Below are positions 18,842 to 27,255 of a stretch of DNA of 64,000 nucleotides, piece by piece. A program made the position numbers and the translations under genes. The notes below the pieces were generated by a model. It saw only the letters and a program-made list of their open reading frames with translations. It ran no database searches and had not been told where the DNA came from. Numbering within the stretch: the first letter of the stretch is position 1; every line of letters begins with the position of its first letter. This DNA is from Afipia sp. OHSU_II-C1 (GTDB lineage: Bacteria > Pseudomonadota > Alphaproteobacteria > Rhizobiales > Xanthobacteraceae): contig NZ_APJI01000013.1 of assembly GCF_000497575.1 (NCBI RefSeq), positions 372,001 to 436,000 on the forward strand, in the 5' to 3' direction.

Positions 18842-19618
18842 ATGTCTGACGCATCGGTTCTTCATGACAAACGCGGGCATGCGTTCTGGATTACGATCAA
18901 CCGGCCCGACAAGCGCAACGCGCTGAATGCCTCGGTGATCGCCGGGATCGTCGATGGCTTCCGTCGCGCACATGAAGACAATGACGTGCGTGTCATTGTG
19001 CTGACCGGCACGGGCGACAAGGCGTTCTGCGCGGGCGCGGACCTGCAGCCGGGTGCAGGCTTTGCGTTCGATCTGTCGCAGCCCAATCTCGCCTATGCCG
19101 ACATGCTGCGCACCGCGCAGAATGCGACCAAACCGACCATCGCCCGCATCAACGGTGTCTGCATGGCGGGCGGCATCGGGCTTCTGTGCATGACCGATAT
19201 GGCAGTGGCGGGGGACAATGTCGTGTTTGGACTTCCAGAGGTGAAGGTCGGCGTATTCCCGATGCAGGTGCTGAGCCTGTTGCAGGCGGTCGCGCCGCCG
19301 CGTCTGGTGCGCGAATGGTGTTTTACCGGCGAGCCGTTCTCGGCGATGGAAGCGAAGGAGGCCGGGCTGCTCAATCATGTGGTGCCTGCTGCCGACCTCG
19401 ACGCCAAGGTCGAATGGCTGGTGGGGCGGCTCACCGACAAGTCGCCGACCGCGATCCGCCGCGGCAAATATGCGATGCGCGCGCTGGCCTCGATGTCGTT
19501 CGATCAGGGTATCGCGTACACCGAATCCCAGATCGCGCTGCTGGCGATGACGCAGGATGCGAAGGAGGGGCTTGCGGCATTCGCGGAGAAGCGCAAACCG
19601 GTGTGGACCGGAAAGTAA
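18842..19618 (+). CDS. Enoyl-CoA hydratase family protein, LiuC/AtuE-like
   Basis: A 258-aa crotonase. The oxyanion-hole parts are KAFCAGADL and GVCMAGGIGLLC; the second catalytic Glu is present (GLPEVKVGVFP) while the first classical Glu is replaced, as in methylglutaconyl-CoA hydratases. Directly after a methylcrotonyl/geranyl-type carboxylase, the natural role is hydration of the carboxylated enoyl-CoA. An AAAGGAG site precedes the ATG at 18842, ten bases after the carboxylase stop. The next gene (BKACE) starts four bases after this stop, so the two are closely coupled. Confidence 0.88.
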   Translation: MSDASVLHDKRGHAFWITINRPDKRNALNASVIAGIVDGFRRAHEDNDVRVIVLTGTGDKAFCAGADLQPGAGFAFDLSQPNLAYADMLRTAQNATKPTIARINGVCMAGGIGLLCMTDMAVAGDNVVFGLPEVKVGVFPMQVLSLLQAVAPPRLVREWCFTGEPFSAMEAKEAGLLNHVVPAADLDAKVEWLVGRLTDKSPTAIRRGKYAMRALASMSFDQGIAYTESQIALLAMTQDAKEGLAAFAEKRKPVWTGK

Positions 19619-19622
19619 TGCC

Positions 19623-20501
19623 ATGACCAAGGTCTGGATCGAGGCCGCGCTGAACGGACCATGGACCCGTGCCAAACAGCCGGGCATTCCCGTCGCCGTC
19701 GAGGACATTGTTGCGGACGGCATCGCCTGCGCGGAAGCGGGTGCCGCGATCATCCATGCCCATGCCTATGATGTGACGACCGGCCGCCAGAAGGACGACT
19801 GGGAGATTTATGCGCGGATCATCGAGGGCATCCGCGCAAAGGCGGATGTGATCGTCTATCCGACCATTCCGAGTCCGGGGCTCGGACAGGACCAGAACAC
19901 CAATCGCTTCGGCCATACGCTGGAGCTGGCAAAGCGCGGCCTGATCGAATGGGCGGTGATCGATCCTGGCTCCGTGCATATTTCGCGGTTCGACGATCTC
20001 GCCCATGGCGGCGTCTACATGAACCCGCATGACGACATTATGGAAGGGATGCGGATCGCGCGCGCCCACAATGTCCATCCGAGCTACGCGATCTATGAGC
20101 CCGGTTTCACGCGGCTGGGCGCGGCCCTGGCGGCGATTGCGCCGCCGTCACCGACACCGATCTATCGCTTCATGTTCTCGGACGAATTCGCCTGGGGCTT
20201 CCCGCCGCGGGAAAAATATCTCGACATTCATCTCGATCTGCTGGCGGAGACCGCGCCCGGCGCACCGTGGATGATCGCGGGCCTCGGCGTCGATATCACG
20301 CCGCTGATCCCACACACGGTCGCGCGGGGTGGGCATGTGCGCGTCGGCCTTGAAGATGCGCTTTGGGGAAATCCGCAGACCAATGCGGCGTTAGTGAAGG
20401 ATGCTGTCAGGCGTGTCCGCGCCGCTGGCGGCGAACCGGCGACCACGGCAGAGGTCCGTCGCCAGCTAAAGGTGATGGATGCAGCGCGAGGGCGGACCTG
20501 A
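19623..20501 (+). CDS. BKACE family beta-keto acid cleavage enzyme (DUF849), second copy
   Basis: A 292-aa BKACE/DUF849 protein, clearly diverged from the copy at 12702. The metal-binding HxH is again at residues 45 and 47 (IIHAHAYD), the N-terminus is WIEAALNGPW and the C-terminal VRVGLEDALWGN is typical. Residues around the substrate pocket differ from the first copy (for example PSPGLGQDQNTNRFGH against INHTTGVSGPNYQG), so a different keto acid is likely. It is the last gene of the run and is followed by a family B repeat. In liu and atu pathways a lyase stands at this place; here a BKACE does. Confidence 0.87.
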   Translation: MTKVWIEAALNGPWTRAKQPGIPVAVEDIVADGIACAEAGAAIIHAHAYDVTTGRQKDDWEIYARIIEGIRAKADVIVYPTIPSPGLGQDQNTNRFGHTLELAKRGLIEWAVIDPGSVHISRFDDLAHGGVYMNPHDDIMEGMRIARAHNVHPSYAIYEPGFTRLGAALAAIAPPSPTPIYRFMFSDEFAWGFPPREKYLDIHLDLLAETAPGAPWMIAGLGVDITPLIPHTVARGGHVRVGLEDALWGNPQTNAALVKDAVRRVRAAGGEPATTAEVRRQLKVMDAARGRT

Positions 20502-20504
20502 CAC

Positions 20505-20582
20505 CGTCATTGCGAGGAGCGCAGCGACGAAGCAATCCAGCTTCTTGCAAGAATGGATTGCTTCGCTTCGCTCGCAATGACG
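20505..20582. repeat. Palindromic intergenic repeat, family B, copy 1
   Basis: About 78 bp starting CGTCATTGCGAGGAGCG and ending CGCTCGCAATGACGG, with AAGCAATCCAG and its partner TGGATTGCTT inside, i.e. one long imperfect hairpin. Other copies lie near 31710, 39678 and 56099, and a split copy flanks 26143-26263. It sits between convergent genes. Confidence 0.9.
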
Positions 20583-20628
20583 GCTTTACCGACCGACTGC
20601 AAATGGGAAGCGAAATAAGTTTTCGCGC

Positions 20629-21420
20629 TCAGCGCCCCTTGAACAGCGGCTTGCGCTTTTCCATGAAGGCCGCACGGCCTTCCTTGTAATCTTCGCTCTT
20701 GAAGCACGCATCAACAAGATCCTCACAGCGCTTCATGTCGCGCTTGAGTTCATCCTTGCAGGCTTCGCCGACAATGAACTTGATCGAATCCACCGTCAGC
20801 GGCGCATTGGCGGCGATCGTGGCGGCGTAGTTCTTGACGTAGAATTCGAGTTCGTCATTTTCGACGATGCGGTTCACGAGGCCCATCTCGACCGCTTCCA
20901 TGGCCTCGAACAGCCGCGCGGTGAAGAAGATTTCCTTGGTGAAGGAGGGGCCAACGACGTCCATCAGCCGCTTCACGCCGGGATAGCCGTAGCCGAGGCC
21001 GAGCTTGGCGGCGGGAACGGCAAAGCGCGCATCTTCGGAGCAAATGCGCAGGTCGCAGCAGCTTGCGATGCCCATGCCGCCGCCGACGCAAAAGCCGCGG
21101 ATCATCGCGATGGTGGGCTTCGGAAATTCATGGACGCTGGCATAAGCGGCTTCCACCGCATCGTTGTATTTCCGGACGCCTTCCTCGGTCGAGCGCTCAT
21201 CGCCGAACTTGGAGATGTCCGCGCCCGCGACGAACGCCTTGTCGCCCGCGCCCGCGAGCACGACGACGCGGATGCTGTCGTCTTTTGCGTATTCGCTCAT
21301 CAGCCGTGTGGTGGCTTCCCACATCTCCAGCGACATGGCATTGCGTCGTTCGGGATTGTTGAAGATCACGTAACCGACGTTGCCGTCCTTGCGCGAGATC
21401 ACCTTGTCGGTCGAAGCCAT
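20629..21420 (-). CDS. Crotonase-family protein lacking both hydratase glutamates
   Basis: A 263-aa member of the enoyl-CoA hydratase superfamily. The CoA- and oxyanion-binding parts are there (KAFVAGADISKFG, GFCVGGGMGIAS), but the two catalytic Glu positions of classical hydratases read GGMGIA and VPAAKLG, without Glu. It may therefore act as an isomerase, decarboxylase, hydrolase or C-C lyase, or use another residue; this is inference. It ends a tight four-gene run on the minus strand (gaps of 15-17 bp) behind the CoA-transferase, GlcG-like and FAD/Fe-S dehydrogenase genes, so its substrate is probably the CoA ester made by that transferase. Confidence 0.85.
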   Translation of the reverse strand: MASTDKVISRKDGNVGYVIFNNPERRNAMSLEMWEATTRLMSEYAKDDSIRVVVLAGAGDKAFVAGADISKFGDERSTEEGVRKYNDAVEAAYASVHEFPKPTIAMIRGFCVGGGMGIASCCDLRICSEDARFAVPAAKLGLGYGYPGVKRLMDVVGPSFTKEIFFTARLFEAMEAVEMGLVNRIVENDELEFYVKNYAATIAANAPLTVDSIKFIVGEACKDELKRDMKRCEDLVDACFKSEDYKEGRAAFMEKRKPLFKGR

Positions 21421-21437
21421 GAGCGTATCCTTAAAAT

Positions 21438-22622
21438 TCAGACGACCTTGCTCTTTTGGAGCGAGGCGATCTCCTGTTCACTGAAACCGAATTCCGTCAG
21501 CACGTCATGTGTCTGCTCGCCAACGAGTGGCGGGCGCGCAGCCATGCGGCTCGGCGTGCGCGACAGCGTGAAGGGCTGGCCGACGAGCTGCTTGCCGCCA
21601 TAGGGTAAGGCTTGCGCGATGCCGAGATGCTTGACCTGCGTGTCATCGAAGACCTGATCGATGGAATAGATCGGGCCGCACGGCACGCCGGCATCGTTGA
21701 GAATACTGACCCATTCGCCGGTCGTGCGCTTCGCCATGTACGTTCCGATCGCGGCGTTCAGCGCATCGCGGTTCTTCGAGCGGAGCGCGATGGTCGCGTA
21801 GTCGGGATGCGTCAGCAGGTCCGGGGCCTCGATCGCCTGCGCGAAGCGCTCCCAGATTCGCCCGCCGGTGGTGGCGATATTGATGAAACTGTCGCTGGTC
21901 TTGAACACGCCGGTCGGAATGCTGGTCGGATGATTGTTGCCGGCCTGCTGCGGCACATCGCCGTCTACCAGCCAGCGTGCGGCCTGGAAGTCGAGCATGA
22001 ATATCTGCGCCTGCAGCAGCGAGGTCTGCACCCACTGGCCTTCGCCTGAGACATCGCGCTCCAGCAGCGCAGTCATGATGCCGAGCGCGCAGAACAATCC
22101 CGCGGTGAGATCCGCGACGGGAATTCCGGCACGCACCGGTCCTTGTCCCGGCAGTCCGGTGATCGACATCAGCCCGCCCATGCCCTGAGCGATCTGGTCG
22201 AAACCGGGGCGCTTGGCATAAGGCCCGTCCTGTCCGAAGCCGGAGATGCTGGCATAGACGAGGCGCGGGTTGATCGCGCGCATGCTTGCGTAATCGATGC
22301 CGAGCTTGTCCTTCACGTCGGGACGGAAGTTCTCGACGATGACGTCGGCCTTGGCGGCGAGACGCTTGAATACCTCAAGACCTTTCGGGTCTTTCAGGTT
22401 GAGCGTCATCGCGCGCTTGTTGCGATGCAGGTTCTGGAAGTCCGGGCCGTTGCGCGGCCCGCCCGGCTGCTCGCTATCGGCGAGGTCGGTCGGCGCCTCG
22501 ATCTTGATGACGTTCGCGCCCCAGTCCGACAATTGGCGCACGGCGGTCGGCCCGGAACGAATCCGGGTGAGATCCAGAACCGTGAAGCGCGAAAGGGCGG
22601 ACGAGGCGCGCGGAAACGTCAT
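21438..22622 (-). CDS. Class III CoA-transferase (CaiB/BaiF family)
   Basis: A 394-aa transferase that moves CoA from a donor thioester to a carboxylic acid by way of an aspartyl-CoA anhydride/thioester. The N-terminal LDLTRIRSGPTAVRQLSDWGANVIKIE and ENFRPDV are family marks, and the probable catalytic Asp lies in GIPVADLTAG near residue 175. It begins 17 bp after the GlcG-like gene and ends 17 bp before the crotonase gene, so all are one transcription unit. The acid is unknown; the neighbouring hydroxyacid dehydrogenase and Tct transporter point to a di- or hydroxy-carboxylic acid. Confidence 0.9.
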   Translation of the reverse strand: MTFPRASSALSRFTVLDLTRIRSGPTAVRQLSDWGANVIKIEAPTDLADSEQPGGPRNGPDFQNLHRNKRAMTLNLKDPKGLEVFKRLAAKADVIVENFRPDVKDKLGIDYASMRAINPRLVYASISGFGQDGPYAKRPGFDQIAQGMGGLMSITGLPGQGPVRAGIPVADLTAGLFCALGIMTALLERDVSGEGQWVQTSLLQAQIFMLDFQAARWLVDGDVPQQAGNNHPTSIPTGVFKTSDSFINIATTGGRIWERFAQAIEAPDLLTHPDYATIALRSKNRDALNAAIGTYMAKRTTGEWVSILNDAGVPCGPIYSIDQVFDDTQVKHLGIAQALPYGGKQLVGQPFTLSRTPSRMAARPPLVGEQTHDVLTEFGFSEQEIASLQKSKVV

Positions 22623-22639
22623 CGATTTCTCCGAAGAGA

Positions 22640-23074
22640 TTACCCGGCGTTGCCGACGAGGCCTGCGGCGGCGATGCCGGCGAGGGCCGCGGTTTCGTCG
22701 TTGTCGGAGGTGTCGCCGCTGATGCCGATGGCGCCGAGCAGGTTGCCGTCCTTGTCATTGATGAGAACGCCGCCGGGTACCGGCACCAGCGCGCCGCGCG
22801 CCATGGTGTTGATGGCGTCGACGAAATAGGGCTGCTCGTTGGCGCGCTTGAAGATCGCGCGCGAACCCATGCCCAGCGCCAGCGCGCCGTAAGCCTTGCC
22901 ATGGGCGACTTCGCCGCGCAGCAGGCTGGTATTGTCTTCCGCCACGAACGTCTTGAGCGCGCCGCGCGCGTCGAGGATCGCGATGGCCATCGGCTTTAGT
23001 TTCAGTTCCCGGCACTTGGCGAGGGCGGCATCGGAAATCTTGCGGGCAACGTCAAGAGTCAGGGCGGTCATCAT
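22640..23074 (-). CDS. GlcG/HbpS-like protein (DUF336)
   Basis: A 144-aa protein of the GlcG/HbpS family, with the typical MAIAILDARGALKTFVAEDNTSLLR and GVLINDKDGNLLGAIGISGDTSDNDE segments. Members are found beside glycolate oxidase subunits (glcDEFG) and in haem- or corrinoid-related operons; their molecular job is unclear. Here it follows the FAD/Fe-S dehydrogenase by 19 bp, repeating the glcDEF-G arrangement. Two ATGs stand in a row (23074 and 23071); AAGGA is better spaced for the second, so the first residue is uncertain by one. No signal peptide is seen. Confidence 0.85.
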   Translation of the reverse strand: MMTALTLDVARKISDAALAKCRELKLKPMAIAILDARGALKTFVAEDNTSLLRGEVAHGKAYGALALGMGSRAIFKRANEQPYFVDAINTMARGALVPVPGGVLINDKDGNLLGAIGISGDTSDNDETAALAGIAAAGLVGNAG

Positions 23075-23093
23075 ATGTCCTTTGAGGAGGGGA

Positions 23094-26078
23094 TCAGGAA
23101 GAAGCGGAGGCTTTCGCCGCGCCGTTGTCCAGACTTATGGCAAGGACGCGCGCCACGTGCAATGCGCCGCGGCCTGAACCGTCCTTGATTTGATGGCGGC
23201 AGGAGGTGCCGTCCGCCACGATCAGCGCGTCATCGGCAGCCTTGCGCACAGCGGGCAGCAGGGATGCTTCCGCCATCTGGATCGACACGTCATAGGTGTC
23301 GGCGCCATAGCCGAACGCGCCGGCCATGCCGCAACAGCTCGACTCGATCTTTTCCACTTTCAGGCCGGGCACCAGCCGCAGAATCTTCTCCACCGGCGCG
23401 AACGCCCCGAACGATTTCTGGTGGCAATGGCCGTGCACATGCGCGCTCTTGTCGATGGCGCCGAGTGGCAGTTTCAACTGGCCGGTCTCGGCCTCGCGCA
23501 CCAGGAATTCCTCGAACAGCAGCGCATGAGCGCTGACCTTCTTCGCGGCATCGTCGGAGCGCAGCGACAGCAGTTCGTCGCGCAGGGTCAGGAGGCAACT
23601 TGGCTCAAGGCCGACAATGGGCACGCCGCGCGCGGCAAACGGGATCAGCGTCTCGACCACGCGCGTGAGTTCGGCCTTCGCATTCTCGACCAACCCCGCC
23701 GAGAGGAAGGTGCGGCCGCAGCACAGCGGCCGTCCGCCATCGAGCGCGCGGGGCAGGTGAACGCGATAGCCACCGTCGACAAGAACGCGCAGCGCGGCAT
23801 CGAGATTTTCGCGCTCATAGGCGCGGTTGAAGGTGTCGGCAAACAGCACCACCTCGCGGCCATTTTCCGGGCCAAAGGCAATTCCAGCCGGCGCGAACAC
23901 ATCGCTGCGGAATTCCGGCAGATCACGCCTGGCGCTGATGCCGGCGATTTTCTCGAACAGGGTACGGAGAATGCCGCTGCGGTTCCGCAGATTGGCCAGC
24001 CAGGCGAAACGGGACGCGAGCGCAGCGTAATGCGGCAGGTAACCCACCAGCCGGTCGCGCAGGGTGAGTCCATGTTTCGCGGCGCGTGCGGCCAGCACCT
24101 CGATTTTCATTTTCGCCATATCGACGCCGGTCGGGCATTCATGACGGCAGGCCTTGCAGGAGACGCAAAGCTTCATCGTCTCCATCATGGAATCCGACGA
24201 CAGCGCATCGGGACCGAGCTGGCCGGAGATGGCAAGACGCAGCGTGTTGGCGCGGCCGCGGGTCACGTCCTTCTCGTTGCGGGTGGCGCGATACGACGGG
24301 CACATCACGCCGCCCTCCAGCTTGCGGCAGGCGCCGTTGTTGTTGCACATCTCGACCGCGCTCTGGAAACCGCCAGCCGCGCCGGGATACGCCGACCAGT
24401 CCATCACCGTCCTGATGTCCGCGACCTTGTAACCGGGCGCATAACGAAACAGCGAACGGTCATCCATCTTCGGCGGATGCACGATCTTGCCGGGATTGAG
24501 CGTGTTGCCGGGATCGAAGCGCTCTTTCACTTCCTCGAAGGCATGAACGATCCGCTCGCCGAACATCTGCGCGTGAAATTCCGAGCGCACGATTCCGTCG
24601 CCGTGTTCGCCGGAATGCGAGCCTTTATATTCGCGCACCATCGCGAAGGTCTCTTCGGCGACGGCGCGCATGGTCTTGACGTCGTGCTCGAGCTTGAGAT
24701 TCAGCACCGGGCGGACGTGCAGACAGCCTTCGGAGGCGTGGGCATACATGGTGCCGCGCGTGCCGTACTTCTCGAAAATCCGGTTGAGCCGGTCGGTATA
24801 GTCGGCGAGCTGCGGCAGCGGCACTGCACAGTCCTCGATGAAGGAAACCGGCTTTCCTTCCTGCTTCATCGACATCATGACGTTGAGGCCGGAGGTGCGG
24901 AAGTCGGTGATCGCCGCCTGCATTGCGGGCTCGATCACATCGACCACACCGCCCCATTTGCGCTTTGGCTGATCCCAGCCGAAACCGAGATCGCCCATCA
25001 GGTCGGCGAGTTGCTTGAGCTTTGCGAGGTTGGCGGCCTGATCGGCCTCCGCAAATTCGACGACCAGCAGCGCTTCCGGCTCACCCTTCACCACGGCTTC
25101 GATAGTCGGCCTGAACATCGCGATATCGCGGCCGAGCGCGATCATGGTGCTGTCGACGAGTTCGACGGCAATCGGCTTCAGTTTCACCAGATGCTGCGTG
25201 GCGTCCATTGCTTCATAGAAGCTGCCGAAGTGGCAGACGCCGAACACCTTCGCGCCGATCAGCGGCCACAGCTTCAGCTCGACGCGGGTTGTGAAGGCAA
25301 GTGTGCCTTCGGAGCCGACCAGCAGGTGCGCCATGTTGTTGACGGGCTGCGGTGTCAGCGCATCGAGGTTGTAGCCGCCGACCCGGCGCTGGACATGCGG
25401 AAACCGCGCGTCGATCTCCGCTGCTTCGCGTTCGCCGAGCGCCAGCATGTCGCGAAAAAGATCGCGGCCCGGCATCTCGGTGTTCTGCCAAGCCATGTCG
25501 CGCGGTACTTCGCCGAAATGCAGCAGGGTGCCGTCGGCCAGCGCGGCATCCATCGAGATGGTGTTGTCGCGCATGGTGCCGTAACGCAGCGAGCGGCCGC
25601 CGCAGGAATTGTTGCCGGCCATGCCGCCGATGGTGGCGCGCGAGGCGGTGGAGACGTCGACCGGAAACCACAGGCCGTGTTTCTTCAGTTGCCGGTTGAG
25701 ATCGTCGAGCACAATGCCGGGCTCGACCACGCAGGTGCGCTTCTCGACATCGAGCGAGATGATTCTGTTCAGATACTTCGAGACATCGACCACGATGCCG
25801 CTGTTGACAGTCTGGCCGCATTGCGAGGTGCCGCCCCCGCGCGGCGTCACGATGCGTCCGTCATCGCGCGCAATCGCCATGGCGCGCAGCGCGTCGTCCA
25901 TGGTGCGGGGAACGACCACGCCGAGCGGCTTGATCTGGTAGAACGACGCGTCGGTGGCGTAGCGGCCGCGATCGAATGGATTGAACAGGATATCGCCGCT
26001 GACTTCGCGCCTGAGGCGTGCGCCGAGGGCGCTGTCCTGCGCGGTGGCGTTTCCGGTTGCGGCCTTCTGCTGAGCCAT
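23094..26078 (-). CDS. Fused FAD and Fe-S 2-hydroxyacid dehydrogenase (YdiJ/Dld-II-like)
   Basis: A 994-aa enzyme that joins a GlcD-type flavin domain to a GlcF-type iron-sulfur domain. The FAD-binding part has VVVPRTMDDALRAM and PRGGGTSQCGQ (about residues 60-110), followed by the FAD-oxidase C-terminal fold. Cluster ligands are C578, C584, C593 (CNNNGAC...MCPSY) and C638, C641, C644, C648 (CVSCKACRHECP); a CCG-type segment SSCCGMAGAFGYG lies near residue 930. E. coli YdiJ oxidises D-2-hydroxyglutarate, so a D-2-hydroxyacid is likely. The start at 26078 is chosen because the longer frame begins inside a repeat. First gene of the four-gene minus-strand run. Confidence 0.9.
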   Translation of the reverse strand: MAQQKAATGNATAQDSALGARLRREVSGDILFNPFDRGRYATDASFYQIKPLGVVVPRTMDDALRAMAIARDDGRIVTPRGGGTSQCGQTVNSGIVVDVSKYLNRIISLDVEKRTCVVEPGIVLDDLNRQLKKHGLWFPVDVSTASRATIGGMAGNNSCGGRSLRYGTMRDNTISMDAALADGTLLHFGEVPRDMAWQNTEMPGRDLFRDMLALGEREAAEIDARFPHVQRRVGGYNLDALTPQPVNNMAHLLVGSEGTLAFTTRVELKLWPLIGAKVFGVCHFGSFYEAMDATQHLVKLKPIAVELVDSTMIALGRDIAMFRPTIEAVVKGEPEALLVVEFAEADQAANLAKLKQLADLMGDLGFGWDQPKRKWGGVVDVIEPAMQAAITDFRTSGLNVMMSMKQEGKPVSFIEDCAVPLPQLADYTDRLNRIFEKYGTRGTMYAHASEGCLHVRPVLNLKLEHDVKTMRAVAEETFAMVREYKGSHSGEHGDGIVRSEFHAQMFGERIVHAFEEVKERFDPGNTLNPGKIVHPPKMDDRSLFRYAPGYKVADIRTVMDWSAYPGAAGGFQSAVEMCNNNGACRKLEGGVMCPSYRATRNEKDVTRGRANTLRLAISGQLGPDALSSDSMMETMKLCVSCKACRHECPTGVDMAKMKIEVLAARAAKHGLTLRDRLVGYLPHYAALASRFAWLANLRNRSGILRTLFEKIAGISARRDLPEFRSDVFAPAGIAFGPENGREVVLFADTFNRAYERENLDAALRVLVDGGYRVHLPRALDGGRPLCCGRTFLSAGLVENAKAELTRVVETLIPFAARGVPIVGLEPSCLLTLRDELLSLRSDDAAKKVSAHALLFEEFLVREAETGQLKLPLGAIDKSAHVHGHCHQKSFGAFAPVEKILRLVPGLKVEKIESSCCGMAGAFGYGADTYDVSIQMAEASLLPAVRKAADDALIVADGTSCRHQIKDGSGRGALHVARVLAISLDNGAAKASASS

Positions 26079-26112
26079 TTGGTTCTCGGTACTCTGGGTG
26101 GCCCTAAAAGCC

Positions 26113-26298
26113 GTCATTGCGAGCGAAGCGAACTCGCTCTTTCTTCACCTCTCCCCATCGGGGAGAGGTCGGTGAGCGAAGCGAATCGAGTAAGGAGGGA
26201 TCGATTTTCAATTTGGACATTTAGAGCCCCTCACCCCCGGCCCTCTCCCCGACGGGGAGAGGGAGTTTGTCTGCCTTCGTCGCTTCGCTCGCAATGAC
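26113..26298. repeat. Split family B repeat (copy 2) enclosing family A repeat (copy 3)
   Basis: The bases 26113-26131 and 26280-26298 are a perfect 19-bp inverted repeat equal to the outer arms of family B. Between them lies a full family A element (about 26143-26263: CACCTCTCCCCATCGGGGAGAGG ... CCCTCTCCCCGACGGGGAGAGGG). The central part usual for family B is missing. It lies between the dehydrogenase gene and the GntR gene, which point the same way. Confidence 0.88.
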
Positions 26299-26307
26299 AA
26301 AAATACT

Positions 26308-27048
26308 TTAGGTCGTTTCGCGCAACGCCGACACCTCGGCAACCGCACGTCCGCTTGGCTGATGTTCGCGCATGTACTCGCACACGGCATCGCACTTGCC
26401 GCGCATGTGATCGAACATCAGCTTGCCGAGTTCCTCGCCGTTGCGGCGACGCAGGGCATCGACCATCGCTTCATGCTCGCGCATGGCGTCGCTGAGCCGG
26501 TCCCGCCGCAGAAGGTTGGCGGAGTAGCGCAGACGGCGGACCATGGCGTTCGCGGTGGCGTAGCTCGAACTCAGGAACGGATTCGCCGCGGCATCGACGA
26601 TGGCCTGATGGATTTTCTGGTTCAGGCGGAAATAGTCGGTCAGTTCCTGGCGGATATAGTGGGTGTACATCTCCAGATGCATGCGCTCGATGGCGGCGAT
26701 GTCCTCGTCCGAGATCCGTTCGCAGGCCGCGCGGCCGGCGAGGGCGTCGAGCCCGGCGATCAGTTCGAACAGATGCCGGATGTCCTGCTCGGAGAACTGG
26801 CGGACCCGCGCGCCGCGGTTGGGCAGCAGTTCGATCAGCCCTTCCGATGCCAGCACCTTCAATGCCTCGCGCAGCGGCGTGCGCGATACGTCGAAGCGCT
26901 CGCACAGTTCGCGCTCGGGGATGCGGCTGCCCGGCTCCAGATGCCCCTCGACAATAAAGTCGCGGATCTGGCCCAGCAGGTCGTCGTGCAGCGAGGCCGG
27001 CGAGGTCTCGACGATTTCCAGCGACTTGGTTCGCAAAAGATTATTCAA
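26308..27048 (-). CDS. GntR-family transcriptional regulator (FadR/FCD subfamily)
   Basis: A 246-aa repressor-type protein: N-terminal winged helix (IPERELCERFDVSRTPLREALKVLASEGLIEL, about residues 40-75) and C-terminal helical FCD domain that normally binds a metal and a carboxylic acid. No ATG is available at the N-terminus; a TTG at 27048 preceded by GGAAGG fits the start of the domain. It is divergent from the aminotransferase-tctCBA genes and lies upstream, in the same direction, of the dehydrogenase run. Two copies of TTGNATNCAA in the shared promoter region are candidate operators, so it likely controls both arms. Confidence 0.9.
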   Translation of the reverse strand: MNNLLRTKSLEIVETSPASLHDDLLGQIRDFIVEGHLEPGSRIPERELCERFDVSRTPLREALKVLASEGLIELLPNRGARVRQFSEQDIRHLFELIAGLDALAGRAACERISDEDIAAIERMHLEMYTHYIRQELTDYFRLNQKIHQAIVDAAANPFLSSSYATANAMVRRLRYSANLLRRDRLSDAMREHEAMVDALRRRNGEELGKLMFDHMRGKCDAVCEYMREHQPSGRAVAEVSALRETT

Positions 27049-27167
27049 AATCCAAAGCCTTCCAGAGAGGTGACAAGCTGGATTTCATTCCAAATCAGCC
27101 AGCAGCGACACGCTTTGTGCCGATAAGTGTATTGATACTCGATTTTTCTGTTGTGAAGAAGGAAATT

Positions 27168-27177
27168 TTGAATACAA
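27168..27177. promoter_or_regulatory. Candidate GntR operator, site 1
   Basis: TTGAATACAA, matching the half-site pattern TTG-N-AT-N-CAA shared with the site at 27212. Short AT-rich palindromes with TTG/CAA ends are typical of FCD-type GntR operators. It lies in the 207-bp region between the GntR and aminotransferase genes. Confidence 0.4.
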
Positions 27178-27203
27178 TCCATTTCAAGAAAATCTTGCGG
27201 TGC

Positions 27204-27227
27204 ACAATTTATTGCATGCAAAATTGT
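27204..27227. promoter_or_regulatory. Candidate GntR operator, site 2, inside a larger inverted repeat
   Basis: The perfect palindrome TTGCATGCAA (27212-27221) fits the same TTG-N-AT-N-CAA pattern as site 1, 44 bp away. It is enclosed by ACAATTT (27204-27210) and AAATTGT (27221-27227). It is about 30 bp upstream of the aminotransferase start, where a bound repressor would block transcription. Confidence 0.42.
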
Positions 27228-27255
27228 AAACGAGATCTTGAGGGAGCGCCGATCG

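Noticed and set aside
23190-26297. A 1035-codon open frame on the plus strand opposite the FAD/Fe-S dehydrogenase
   Set aside because: It is the antisense shadow of a high-GC gene: composition rich in Arg, His and Ala, no domain, no ribosome site, and it runs into the repeats.
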